Source: Lanius collurio (taxonomy: Eukaryota > Chordata > Aves > Passeriformes > Laniidae). Taken from it: a DNA stretch of 64,000 bases. The position numbers and the translations under genes are program-made. The stretch is taken from positions 16,436,357 to 16,500,356 of the forward strand of contig JACBWW010000004.1 in NCBI GenBank assembly GCA_020086605.1, given 5' to 3'. The notes beneath the pieces are model-generated. The model did no database searches and was not told where the DNA came from. It saw only the letters and a program-made list of their open reading frames with translations. Numbering within the stretch: position 1 is the first letter of the stretch; every line of letters begins with the position of its first letter. This document shows, piece after piece, positions 12,101 through 25,700 of this stretch.

Positions 12101-15100
12101 TTTTGCCCCTTGTGAAGAATCTCTCAGACAGCAACACCATCAAAGGCTGTATGAAAAGGTGCTCTTTCCTTTCCTCAGCAAATTGACAGAGGCTTTTAGA
12201 AGAGCAAGCACAAAAGAAAATAGGTTCTCCAGACATTGCATCCCTCAGATTCCACTGTGCTGAAGAAGGAGGTCAATACAGGACCTTTTCCCTCCTGCAC
12301 TTGGCTGGAGGCTGGGAGGATGTTGGACAGAAATTATCACAGAATGTGTAATATAGTGTACTTTGTCTTTATGCTCTCCCACACACATCCACTTTTGGAT
12401 GCTGTTGGAGAAAAGAAATGTGTTCTGAGTCATTATGGCCACTAATATTCACCTTATGATAGGTAGCTGCCATCAACTTCTCTCCTCTTTGAGGAAAGCC
12501 TGATGCAATTCCTCAGTTTAAGCAGGAAGCACAAATGGGAGTGCTGCAACTCTCCTTGCCCTGACTTGCGCCAGTGAAATGACAAACACTGATCCTGACT
12601 TTTATAGTAAACTGTGACAGGAACATTACAACACAAGCATCTGTAAGAGCCTGTGGCTGAAAAGAGACAATGAATTGAGTATTGCAGGAAAATACTGCAG
12701 AAAGTGACTGGGAGCATCTTCCATTCCAATCAGCTCAGTGTGGGACACTGTACCATTTGTCATGTTGTAGGAAACACAATGCTCCTGTAACTAGGCAGGC
12801 AGCACTTCCTCGTTCCCTTAGCCTCGAAGCAACAGAGATCTTTGCTATTTAATGGAGATAGGAAGCAGAGAGCTGGAGAGCACTTTAAGGTGGGTGGTCT
12901 TGTTTGAGCAGTTCTCATTAAGCTGTACAAATACTCAGTCTGGCCAACCACTGTTTTCATGGCTGTACCAGCTGGTCACAAAAATTAACATACAAAAGCA
13001 AACCAAGAGAAGTTCTTTCCTGTCTATATAGGAATATAAACTTATGCATAATTCACAAATGCATGAAACAACATTCCTCTAAGTCTCCTATCATAAGCAT
13101 ATGTATCTTCATGTGCTGACAAATACATTTTTTCCACAAACAGCTGCACATTCACATGAACTTATCAGAAAATCCTATATTGACAGGTTTACTCTCACAT
13201 TTGCACAAAACTTCACTTCCACATAGTATGACAAACTCCAACTCACCAATTTACACAAGCAATGACGTAGACATGCCCTCAAACACTTATTCTGTCACTT
13301 TCCCTTCTCTTTTTCCTCACCAAACAGGCAGAGGCACAGTTACAGGCATATATAATTCCCATGTGCATCCCTGAAGACCCTTCTGAGCCACAGCCACTGT
13401 GCAAATTTCAGCCACTCTGTGTTTGTCCTGAAATGAACTGAAAGGCAAAGCCAAACCCTGAGAAAGCAATGAGCATAGCTGTTAAAAAGATATTCAAATA
13501 CATGTATTCTCTTATAATCATAGTCATTCCTAGTTAAATCAAAAAGGATAGAAATGTGCAGAAGAATCAATTTTAAGTAAAAACCTTGTTAAAAGAGTGA
13601 TGACAACAGACTGGCTTGCAGGAGAGCTCTTGGGTTGGAAGGAATCTGCAAGAACATTGCTCAGGATTCAGTTTTAGACCACATCTCACTTTAAATACTT
13701 GTATTAATCTGACTAGGCACAGGACAGGAATATGCTAAAGTAATTAACTAGCATTCAGGTAGGAGATTCTGTTAATAAAAAGGAGGATCCGAATATTCCA
13801 AGGATGGGTTGGATCATCTTCACAACGGAATAAACAGAAATAGTATGTGATGTAATACTGTGTTTGTTTCTGACAATGAAATGCCATATCCACATCCCTC
13901 CCATAGATCCTATCAGCAGCAACAACAGCTCTCAGACAAGCCTGGCAGGCTGCATTCCATCCAAGACGCTGACCTCTAGGCACTAAAGTGCTCCTTGGTC
14001 ATCAGCAAGGAGGGCTGATTGGAATATCTCCAGCCTTTCCAACATCCTTAAACTGGCATTTTCTGTGGCAAGTTCACCCCAAAATCTCTAGCTTTGTCTT
14101 GCCTTCATAGCTGAAAACACAACTATGCTAGAGAAGAAATAAAACCCAAGTTTCCCTTTGCACAGAAATCACATTAATGTACCACAATGAACCTGGATTA
14201 CACTAAGGACAGAGAAGACCAGGATAGTTCCCCAGTTATGCTGGATGATCCCCAAATCATGCAAACTCCCATATTCATTACTTTGTTTCTACACAGTCCC
14301 TGCAGATCAGGATGCTGGAGCCCATGGCCTTTGACCAGGTGATCAGGTGTCAACCCCAGAGCAGGCAAAGTGACAGGGGCCTGCTGAGTGAACTAAAGTG
14401 CCTGGTAACATGCAGGGACAGAAGGACCAGGGGACCTCAATGCTGCAGGCTGCTGGCAAGTGTTGGGCTGGGGAACCCACTGATATCCACAGCAATCCTT
14501 CGGGAACCACCTCAACCCAACCAGGTACAGCATAGACTCAAGGAGACAACCCAGCATCTAGGTCACAGCACAAATAATAGTTATCTTCTGTGTCTGCACA
14601 CCACTGAATTCAAACCCTCCAGTTCCAAGAGCAGGCACCATGAGCTGCTGTCACCACGTTTACCTGGGGAAACTGAGGCAATGGTTCAACAAGTGATCAG
14701 AAAAAAAAAAAAGACACCAGGACAGAAACAGCCCCTTCTCTTGCTCTGACCACCCAATAGCACTGCTTTAGTCAAACTGATGATTTTTCATACAGCAGCT
14801 CTCAATAATTTCTCTGGTATCTGGCCTATATTTATTTTTTGCCCACACCTCCTCACTAGCACATCTGTGTTTGTTCCTGTGCCTCATTCCTCCGGCCCGT
14901 GTCTGAAGACCTTCCCATCATACTTCTTTGTGCCATCCACAGGCAAAATTCCTGCTTCTCTAAGCAGCTGCAAGCAGTACTTTACTCATCCTCCATGCAG
15001 TCCTGCACCAAGATGGTTCTCACCATCATCAGGATGCAAAAATAGCAGAATGGAAAAAGGCATCCCTGGAACCACAGAGACAGTCCTTGTTTCATATCAT

Positions 15101-15323
15101 AACAGAGGGCCTGAGAGAAATTAATTTAGTAAGAGAGCAGACACAAAGGCAAAAACCCATGAGTCTTCCATTTGATTACATTTCAGAGACAAGGCCTGTT
15201 TGGTTTTTTTTACTTCCGCTCTCTCAAATATATAGAAGAATAAAAAGGATAATCTGGAGCTGGGAACTATTTGAAAACCAAAGGAACTGCAAAAGAAATT
15301 AAAATGAGTTAAATATTTATACA
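9171..15323. other. Non-coding sequence, no gene seen
   Basis: Long AT-rich non-coding stretch. An open frame of 145 codons at 14312-14749 (plus strand) ends in a 13-A run and encodes low-complexity Lys; no domain is recognised. The segment 10431-10460 matches 27561-27590 (separate entry). Nothing else is supported. Confidence 0.55.
10431..10460 (+). repeat. Copy 1 of a short dispersed repeat
   Basis: Thirty bases containing TTACAACAGAAGCAGTTACT match 27561-27590 at 26 of 30 positions in direct orientation. Flanking similarity is weak. This may be the conserved core of an old, unrecognised repeat family. Confidence 0.4.
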
Positions 15324-15355
15324 CTGCAGCTCTAATTAAATTAATAGGGCTGCAG
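15324..15355. other. Imperfect 32-bp palindrome with homeodomain-type core
   Basis: Outer CTGCAG sequences bracket a TAATTAAATTAAT core, giving an imperfect palindrome in which each half reads CTGCAG, then C(T/C)CTA and an A/T-rich core. TAATTA is the core bound by many homeodomain proteins. A regulatory role is only inferred. Confidence 0.4.
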
Positions 15356-18300
15356 ATGGGATGAGGAGATCAGCAAACTACCTCCTTCACCTTAACCCTC
15401 CTATTCTCTTATTATCGCAAAATTTTTAGCTAATTACTGACACAACCGAAGCTACCTTTAAAAGGAAAAAGGCAAATCAGAACCAAAAAATTTGAAACAA
15501 ATAGAGATAATAATACCTTGCAATGAAAAGAAGAATTGAATCCTCCTTCTCAGCACAGGTGTCATGCAGTAAATATTTAAAAGCAGCACACATCTTTCTA
15601 TATAAAGCCCTCAAGTTCCTACTCTCCCTAATTCCCAAAACAGGATCACTGAGCAATTGCTGATAAACCAGATATACAGTTACATTCACTATGTGTAACC
15701 AGCCCCTCTTTCAACCATCCTGCCAAAAAATGAGTGTGCTCACCAAGTGGGAATGACAGATCTGGACAACTCTGCGTGTCAAGCCCTTACTCTTCAGCTC
15801 TCTGCCATCTATTAGAAACTGCAGCTCTGAGTTAGGCACTAATCTTTTCATGGATGTACAGAGTTGCATGTGAAAGAGTGAATCTGCTGCATTTAGACAT
15901 GAACAGATTCCTCCCCATGAGAAGAAAACCAGATTCCCAAGTCCTGCCCAGTGAGTACAATAAACCCTAAACTGCATATCCATGTTTATGCTTGTAGGCT
16001 TGCTTGCTCCTACTTGGCTCTCAAATATCATGACTATTTAATTACTTCAAGCAGAGAAGAGAGTCTTCAGAAACAGGCAGAAAGAGTTGTACCTTCCACT
16101 GCAAAATTATCTGCTGGCTACAGCAGCCTGAGAAATGCTACATAACCAGTGGCTCCCATACACAGGATATGGGCTGCAGCCACCAGGCTGCCAGACGAAA
16201 AGGGTGGCTCCCATCATTCCCATGAGCAGGCTGGTACTGTACTCCTGAGAACAATTAGTGCCAAGATTATGGATCCCAACAGACACAAGCTACATACTGG
16301 CACTGAGCAGGACTGTCAAGAGAAACAACCCTGCACAGAGCTTCAGGAATTAGAAAACAGCAGCCTAATGACCTCCAGCATAAGACAGTAGTGGGGGAAA
16401 ATAAAAATGAAAGGACTTGGAAGATCTGTGGAGGATTTGGGCACCTGAGAAGCAGTTAGATGGCACCAGGTCATGTAATTTTCTTTTGTGGATATAGTTC
16501 AAAGTCTTATTTGTTGATGTTTATCACAAAGTTACAAAGTAATTTTATATGACTTCACAGGAATTCCAGGTTATATCTCCAAACACAGGGGTGCACATAC
16601 CCAAGATTCTAGATACCCCTTAATAAGAGTAACTTCTCAACCCGGAGGCTTAGAAAAAAACAGTGAAAGTTGTTCCTTGATATAGAATTACAGGGAATTC
16701 CCAGAAGAGCCCTGTAAGGCTAACCTGCAAAAGAGATTCTCTCTGCTTATCCCCAGTTGAGATTAAATGAAGGTATATGATCAAATTCAAGTAGACAGTT
16801 ACAAGTAAAACCAGAAATACAGATAATACCTTTCAACCCCTATTCTGGCCATCAGAGACAAACTCTTCTTGCACCTTTCCTGCCTCCCTGTTTCTGACCT
16901 AAAATACCTAAGTGCATCTTGAGTGCAAAAAGTATCTGGATCACCTACTTGCCATGGACATTGACGTGCCACAAGTAACACAACTCCTACAGTTTTAATT
17001 CAAGAAGATACAAAACTACTTTTTTAGAGAGAAGAGGAGAAACAATAAAGCCTTGCAAATTTTTATTTACAATGTCAGTTACCTCAGATCTTCCCATTCT
17101 AGTTCCACCTCTGGAGCTTGCTACCGTTTCCATGGCTCTAGAAAATAATGCACTTTATAAGATCTCAAAAGGCCACTTAGATCACACCACAGGCCTCTGT
17201 GCTGTACCCAGAAGAAATTCTCCATTATCAACAGCCTCAAAAAGAGAACCAAGATGAACAAAGGATACAAAAGACAACAGAAAGACTTCAAGCACAAGCA
17301 GTAAGAATATTGGGAGAAAAAGATTTCGAGACAAGAACAAAGTATAGCATTTTCACCATCCATGGATCAGGAAAAGTTAGTCTTTTTATCAGCTCCAAAC
17401 TAAACTAATTATACTCCCCACAAAGTATAATTAGCACTGGTTACCAAAGCCTTCTTGCACTGTTCATATGACCTAAAAGGCCCAGAATACCATGTACTAC
17501 TTGGAAAAGCACCAAACAGCACAATCACTGATAAAAAGAGAAGGAACAAAAAAAGGAATAGATCCAAGAGAAAATGAAATGAGGAAAAGCCCTCAAACAT
17601 AATTTGAAGAGAGTAGAGGCCAAAGGTAGAAAAAGAAAAGCATCTGGAGACGCTTTACAACAGGACAGTTGGGTGAGACTGCTTTCTGCTTTGCTCATAA
17701 AGGCTCTCAGCCCATCTTTTTTGCTGATGTCTCCCTTTTTGCTTCGACTTCTTCTTTTTGCCACAGATCTTGTTTTCCTTCTTGTCATCATTGTGGGCTT
17801 TATTCCCCCCTTTCTCCCTCAGAGCAGCTGTCACATTTACTCAGGTCTCATGAACTGCTGTGCTGCGGGTGTGTGTGATTAATTATACCGTTAGCCTTCA
17901 TTAAGTCAGTGGATTGGCACTCCGGCAGAGAGGCAGCGGGACCAGAAGGAGAAGCTATTGAGAGCCAGCGGGATCTGTGTCCCACAGTTTGTGTGGGTTT
18001 TGGGCGTGTGAGGCTTTTGTCCTCAAAAATAGCAATATCTGAGTGGATTTTTTATGCTTTGACAAACCACAAAGCTTCTGCCTCACTGCATGCAAGGCTC
18101 AGTAAAAAAAAAAAAAAAAAAAAACACACCCCAACAAAACAGAAAAAAAATTAAAAAAAAAAAAAATCCAAACTCAAAAGCAACGCCAAAAACCATCAAG
18201 GTCCTGGAACATTTTAGTACCTCAAATATCTTGCTGCTGTTGCCTATTTGGTTTTGTGCAGCGAAAATGGGATAAGATTAGTGTACTGATTGTGGCTTTT

Positions 18301-21300
18301 GTCCTCATGCTGCTTTAAAGAGCTAAACCAGAATTCCCAGATGGGGCAGTCTGCTTTCCTTTAGGATCACCAAATACAGCTAAAATGTTCCTGTTCCATA
18401 CGTCCCAGAAATAGTGCTAGGTCTTTCAACAGCCCAGGGAAGAGATCATTATGGGAGACAAAAGAGACTCCATTTTGTTTGTTGTATGGCATTAGCTTCT
18501 CCCACACAAAGCCATGGGACATGTTCTCCAGTGCTCAAAGAGAAAACTTTATTTCTATTCAAATTCCATATTGATCTCAGCTGTTTCTACCTGGCTTGAG
18601 CTTAAGCAGTATCTGAGATCGAATTTTCAATACTTTTTATGATATAATTGCAGCCTAAAATCTTCATAATTCTGCTAATAACTCTTCACTACTGAAAAGA
18701 ATACAGTTCCTAAAAGTTATGACATGTCCCTGTTTTCTTTGGGAGGGTTCACTACAGATGTTGTTGGAATTTCTTCTCAAAAGCTCTCCAGCTCAAAACA
18801 CAGAAATTCGGTTTTTGACATGACAATATCGTGTTTTACTAGTCATTGATGAACACTCTCTGCAAGAGAATTTGAATTTAGGAAATAGGGTACTTTGACC
18901 TCCTACTTACATCATGTGGTTTAATAAAAAGAGAAGCCTAAAACCAATTTTTTTAAAAAAAATTATTTTTGCTTTAGTCACCACTGGAAAAAAAAAATCC
19001 CAAATGAACACACTTACAGCTCATTCTTTGCAATTTCAAATCTCAAAAATTTGGTTTACCCCAAATGTAAATTTTGCTGTATGGCAGAGAACTAGGGACG
19101 TCACAGTTCTCATTGCCAGCTACACCAAATCCAGATGACTGAAGGATGTAGTCAAATCATGTCTTAAATCACTTCAGACTAGCCTCAGGGACCCCAGAAT
19201 AAGAAGAATCCATTGACCCCATTTGAGCAAGAGGATACCAGAACGTCTCTCTGGGGAAGAGGCAGAAGTGACTCAACATGGGGATCTTCGACAGATTGTT
19301 TGAGAGACAGAGAGATCAGATAAAAGTCCAATAGAGCAGATGCTGTAAGAGGATTAGAGCAAGCGGATTAGAAGCCTTGAGAATACAAAGATCATCAGAC
19401 TCACGATTCCTCTTTAAACATAATCAGGAACAAGTATCCCAACTTCCCCTGCCCACTAACAATACTCCACGTCCTTATTTGCTCTCTCCCTCCTCTTCTC
19501 CTTCCCATTCTCCCTCTTAATCATTTTATGTTCCTAAGAGGTTATTAACATCCCGTGATGGACCTGCATGAAGTCAAGTAGAAGTTTCTAGAAATGTGGC
19601 ATGATCTTCTTAGGCTAGAAGAAGCAGGAACACTATGGAGCTGGCCAAGGACATACCAAAAACCTCAGGTCCTGATAAAAGCTGTTCTTAGGTGGGTGGC
19701 AAGTAGGAATGCCAGAAACCAGGGAGAATGTAGGTCCCAAATGGATGAGGCCAAGAATATAACTGCTTTTCCAAACATGCTACTGTCCAAAAACCTGCTG
19801 TTTACATGACAGCATCACCTGTTTGTTATACTACCTTCATCTCTCTTCCAAGTAATTTAATTATGGCTGAAGAGCCCACCAGCATCCACTGAATATCCTT
19901 CATCAAGTTATACAATACTGGTCTTTACTCCCCAACTTTGAATCCATACAGTTTGGGCTGTACTGAAAGCATTTATCCACATGATTTTTCCAATTATTTT
20001 TTAAGTGGGTTTACAGATCTAAGTGTTGGGAAAAGATCACTGTGTACTGAGGACCAGCACTAGGAAGCTATGAAATGTATCCACAAAGTATGCATGTTTG
20101 ATATTTGCTTAAGTTGTCAATATAAACACACAGGCATCCAAAATCTCAGCATGAAATATTATAGTATTCACAGGACCAGCCACACTATGGAAAGCAAGAG
20201 TTTAAGTAAACAATTGTGCATATGCTATAGGCTGAAATAAACGTAATCTTTTCCAAACAATTATGAATCAACTCCTAACAAAGTTGGTATGTAAGTCATG
20301 TGCTGTAAAAACATCTGACTTAATTAAATAATTTTAAGCCCTATATAACAATCCACCCAACTCTACTCGAAGCAAATCATGTCATCATCAGTTTTACAGG
20401 GCCCACAAAAAAATCAAACAATCTAGAAGCACTCATTGTTGAAATGAATCATGAAGTCAACTTACACTGACTCCATGAACATAAATATATGCACATGGAC
20501 ACCAAATCACCTCTAGCTAATGTCACAGGTGGCAATCTTCCTACATACTAAGCCATAGGCTCCAGAATGGGAGGATTCCATCTTCTAGAGATCACTTGTA
20601 TTTTGACATACCACCTTAGTTCTGGGTGGTCTTACTTCTGCTGAACTCCTTATGACCTCTCCTTATGCTTTCCAAACTGATCTGCTGTTCAGGTCACACA
20701 GAGTCCTCCCCATGGCATATGCTCCAGACCACTGTCTATCAACCTTATCTCCTTTTTTGTGCTTTGTGTTTGTAAGCAAATATAAGTAGATCTTGTAATT
20801 TCATGTTCAGTAGAAGTCACCAGATCACCACCCTCCCTTTCTTCTGTGGAGAGCTTTGGTGTCAAATGAGAAAAGTAGTAACCTATCAGAAGGTTTCTGC
20901 AATAAGCAGCTTTGGCCCAAGCCCATCCCTTATCAGAAGGAATTCAACTGTTTACCACAATGATTAAAAATATACATGTCACCTTGGCTTTGCACATCAC
21001 CTCTGCTAACTCATCTCTTCACTACAGCTCCTGATGTTTGGCCTTCATCCACTGAACAAAGAATAACCAGGACAGGTTTTCCCCAGTCAGCCCCAATGAC
21101 TTGTTGGGTTTTCTTTTCAGTCCCAGCAGCAGGGTTGTGTGACTGCATGCCTGCAAACCCTGGCTAGCTTGCCCCTCCAATCCCTCATGCCAGCCTTCAG
21201 TGAATTTGCCATGACAGGCTTGACACTTGGCTGGGGGCAGGAGAAATCCTGCCCATTAGAAACAGAGCCCTCAGCCAGACACATACTTCCAACATGCTGA

Positions 21301-22280
21301 GACAGGAGAAGACCCAACCCCTGCTACTGGTGTACATGTGTCCCCTCCCCAAGCTGACCCAAGTTTCCTCACTAGCCAGGGCACTGCTGCACACATCAGA
21401 AACATCCATACAGCACTCCAAGGGCTGGATAAAATGGCAGTGTTACTACCACAAATCGAAGGCTGACAACACAGAAGAGTCCTCTGCTCTAACTCTTACC
21501 ACAACTGAATGGAGAGGATTCAAAAAGCCACTGCAGCCTTGTCCCAACCTCTCATTCTGATGAAAAAAGTACAAAATAGGGAAATAAGGAGAAACAAAGA
21601 CAGCAGCAAATCAACTAGAATCTGATAGAGCAGGAAAACCATCCGGACGCAGTAGAAGTAAATTCAGCTGTAAGGTAGGGATACAAAATAGCTCCCCCTA
21701 ACTACCCAAGAAGTTATTCCTTCCAAGGCAGCAATATAAGTCAGATAAACTTTCATTAAGAATGAGATCTGTGTTAAAGCTGGAGAGCAGAGTTTTACAA
21801 GGCAGGAATGCCACGATGCCCTCAACATAAAACTACAATAGTCAGCGTAAGCAGAATTTCTGAAGATATGTCTTGCTAGGGCAGCTGAAGAGGGACCAAT
21901 TAGAGGAAAGTAAATGAGATCAGCAGAGCAAAAGGCCATTTCATTTTGAACTTAGAACTCTGGAAATGCTTTGCCAATGTACCCAAACCCGACCCACTCT
22001 TTGAGCCTTTGGTAATTAAGGTGTCCCCTACAACTGTCAATCTTCAACTTAAACATCCCTGCTAGTAGAGCAGTTCAGACACCTGAAACATCCACCAACT
22101 GCTGAACTACACAGATGTGTGTAAAACACTGCAAGTACAAGGTTGCATTTAAGGAACTAATGTTTGACCTGTGAAGGCCAGCACCTCAGTGATGAAGTAG
22201 TGCATTATCTTATCTACACCTCTGTTGATAATCTGCTTTATATCCTCCATGAAGCTTTTCTTTTTCTGGATGCAGTAGGA
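15356..22280. other. Non-coding sequence with an A-rich tract
   Basis: No gene is supported. A basic minus-strand frame at 17791-17525 is driven by GA-rich sequence and has no recognised domain. The interval 17880-18080 is less AT-rich, has several CpGs and contains a RUNX-type AACCACA motif. Confidence 0.55.
18104..18168. repeat. A-rich low-complexity tract
   Basis: A run of 21 A residues (18104-18124) is followed by a C/A-rich spacer and two further A runs. It could be a retroposed poly(A) tail, but no target duplication or upstream retrocopy is recognised. Confidence 0.85.
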
Positions 22281-22376
22281 AATAAAACAAAAATTTGTAA
22301 AATTTAAAAAAAAAATTTAAAAAAATAGAAAATAGAGAAGGTAAAAGGAGAAAAGGAAAAATAAAATAAAATAAAA
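22281..22376. repeat. A-rich low-complexity sequence at the gap edge
   Basis: A-rich, then purine-rich with AAAAT repeats (ATAAAATAAAATAAAA), running straight into the N gap. Sequence of this kind often causes assembly drop-out. Confidence 0.85.
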
Positions 22377-22759
22377 NNNNNNNNNNNNNNNNNNNNNNNN
22401 NNNNNNNNNNNNNNNNNNNNNNNNNNNNNNNNNNNNNNNNNNNNNNNNNNNNNNNNNNNNNNNNNNNNNNNNNNNNNNNNNNNNNNNNNNNNNNNNNNNN
22501 NNNNNNNNNNNNNNNNNNNNNNNNNNNNNNNNNNNNNNNNNNNNNNNNNNNNNNNNNNNNNNNNNNNNNNNNNNNNNNNNNNNNNNNNNNNNNNNNNNNN
22601 NNNNNNNNNNNNNNNNNNNNNNNNNNNNNNNNNNNNNNNNNNNNNNNNNNNNNNNNNNNNNNNNNNNNNNNNNNNNNNNNNNNNNNNNNNNNNNNNNNNN
22701 NNNNNNNNNNNNNNNNNNNNNNNNNNNNNNNNNNNNNNNNNNNNNNNNNNNNNNNNNNN
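22377..22759. other. Assembly gap of 383 N
   Basis: Unbroken run of N. The bases are unknown. Any reading frame drawn through it (22881-22210, minus strand) is an artefact. Confidence 0.99.
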
Positions 22760-25700
22760 ATGGGAGACAGGCTTGCAGGGAGTGAAGGATTCTTTATTGC
22801 CCTGTTAAAGACAGAAATCTGTGGCTGCAATTTACTGAACAGTAAGACATGCAAGAAATAAAATTTGTCCAAACACAACAAACAGCAAATGACCTAATCT
22901 GGGCAGCTATCAAGGGAAAAAAAATACTTCAGCTTAACAGCTGTCACAGCAGGACAGGAGTTATTACTGATGAAAAGCAACCAGATCCAAATAAAAAAAT
23001 ACTTCCTGTGCAGAGGGAACAGAAGACAGGGAAGGACATAATAAGCACATAGGAACAAGTACTTTTTTGACGTGGGCAAAGGCAGATCTTTAACAGGCTG
23101 CAAATTACATGGTAATTGTGTATGATAATAGGATCTTACAAACTTAAACCTTTGGCAAAATCCCAACAAGATCCCAACGATGCATTATCACTCTGCTTGG
23201 TAGCTTGTACTGAACTGAAGCAGTAGAACTCAATCTATAAGGCACAGAAGAGTAAAGCAGGAACTCCAGGGTGTTCCTGCAGATCTGCTGGAATATTCTG
23301 GCTAAGCCAATTTCTCTCCTCATGCCTGGGCTTCACTGTACAGAGAGCAGGCTCACAACATGTTTTTATGAAGCATTTTCTATCCTAGGAAAGTAAGTTT
23401 CTTACTTGTTACAGAGTTAAGAATTATGACACTTCCAGGTTTTCCTATCACATGAAGCAATATTCAGCCTTTTTATTACCTAGTTTGTAGCAGTAAAAGC
23501 AGAATAAATGCAGCAAACAATTGCCTTGCCCCCTCTGCACAAGAGGACAAAAAAACCAAACGTTGAATTTATGAAAATTCTTGCTTGATCAAAACAATCT
23601 AGAATCTTTCCTGCGATTTTGTTATTGTGTGGTAGGGTCACTTGGCAACAGTCAGAGAAATCCGGAGCTGAGCTTTTTCACGAGCCATGGCTCGACATGG
23701 TTGTGCCTCGGGAAAAGCCCTGGAGGGGCCAGGCAGCTGAGAACAAAGCTGGTCTTATCCGGGAGGGGGCACTGGTAACACACATTAGCCAAATCTTCAG
23801 GCTACGAAGCATCAAAATGACAGAAAACCAATATTAAATGAAAATAATAAAGTATATTTTCTTGATGTTGTAGCAATTTGACGATTTGTAAAATTAAGCA
23901 CTTTATTCTCCTAAACTAATACAGGTACGCCTTCTGCACCTTTTTAGAACCAAGCATATTCCCTAGCAAGGGATCTGTAAAAGCTACCAGGTACCAGTAT
24001 TTGGCCAGCAGTGAGCAGACAGAGCAGTTTACTAAACATAGATATCATGGATGCTGCCCACAGAGGCACTCCAACAAACTGTGCAGGTTCCTTGCACAGA
24101 CACCAGCATGCAGCAATGCAAAATTTTTCCATACCACCTCCTGTTCCCAAGCAAAACAGCCTGGAGAAGACATCACTCTGAGTACTGAGAATCTTAAAAC
24201 TGAAACTTTAGAAAAAGAAACCTGGACACAGCAAGTACATTCACTGAGGGACCATGATGAGATTTCACCTTGTAGAGCAATGTATCTCAATGTGTTTTCA
24301 CCAAATACACTGAGCCTCTGGATTTTTCTCTGGATTCCTCCCATGTTCCTCATCTCTTACAGCTATGGGCTGTGACAAAGCAAATTAAGGCATGAGGCCC
24401 AGTGAATACCTGCAAGTTAAGTTTCTAAGAGAAAATACCAAACCTGCATGTTTACAAAAATGTATATCCTAGAATTTGGGAATACAGACTTCTACCGGCC
24501 AGTTGTTAATCTTGGACACCTTTCTAGGTTGAACTCTGTGGAGTTCATTCTCCCTGTATCTCCTTTCTTTCTTTTCTTGATGCCTGAAGCCCCTCAGGCC
24601 AGAATAATTTTGTTGTCTCCACTGCAGACTGGAACATTTGGGTTTGGCCTGCATGCAAAAATGGCTCAATCCAGTGCTAAATGGGCTGGGGGGAAGAGGG
24701 AAGGGGAAAATGTCAGATTTTACACTAGACTAGTGGTGACTTAGGCGTGATTATCCAAGCAATTCAAGTTTAAACTACATAAGCCCAGTGCTGGTTCTTC
24801 CAAGAGACTGCAACATCTCACTCTTAAGTACCTAACAATGTCCCAAAAGTGAGGCTGCTGCAGAAGATAACAGGAGAATCATCAGTTTGCACTGCTCTCA
24901 GCAGCTCTCAAACTTGGCTACAGAGGATGTGTTTCATCCTGGGCCTCTGACTCAGCCCCAGCAGCCACACTTGCCAAATCTTGCACTATCCAGGCTCCAA
25001 GTTTCTCTCCTCACTGCACAGGAGAATGCTACCCTTGAGAGTAAGTACAACTCCTCATATGTAGCCTGAGCTAGCAACAATCAGGAAATGTTTTGGTTGT
25101 ACAGCAACAAACATGCTGTCATTCAGGAGCTCAAATCTGGATATCCTGGCCAGTTATTCTGCCTGTCAGAAGTAGGGATGGCTTCTCCCCGCTCTGTCAG
25201 CCCAAGGCCCCAGGAGGAGGGAAAGCAGATGATCTGCCAACAATCTCAGGCTTGCAACACAGGTGGGCAGTTTTGATTTCCTCCAGTAGAGGGCAATACC
25301 AACATAGGAAAGAAAAAGTAACCAGTATTTCTTGCACTAAAATAAAGCAAAGGAATTAAAGGCCCTGATCTTGCAGCACTGAACACAGAACAAAGCACTT
25401 GGATAGTACATGTGTTCATTCCAGAAAAAATACTTCTTCAGTCTGGCCCCATTTAGTAGAAGGTTGCCCTGCACAAAATGTTCAGATGATTCGGGTAAGA
25501 TTTTTTACTCTTTCGATTAAAACAGACAAGAGACAGTCTGTGTTGGTCACAGCAGAAATACAAACAAACCTTTGTTGTTTTTCATTAATAAAGAAACTTT
25601 TCCATTCCACACAACCCTAGTCTGCATATATGATAAGGCCCAAAAGATCAGTGCTTCATCATTCTCCCTAAACTAGTCTGTTTGATAAAGATCATTTCTT

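Noticed and set aside
13635..13660. GGGTTGGAAGGA resembling the CR1 3' region
   Set aside because: Only 12 bases match and the flanks are unrelated to CR1.
14659..14680. GGGGAAACTGAGGCA, a MIR-like 15-mer
   Set aside because: The match does not continue on either side, so it is too short to call a MIR copy.
17525..17791. Basic minus-strand frame with an Arg/Lys/Ser-rich start
   Set aside because: The composition follows from GA-rich low-complexity DNA; no domain or splice signals.
22210..22881. 223-codon minus-strand frame across the N run
   Set aside because: It is open only because N bases cannot encode a stop.
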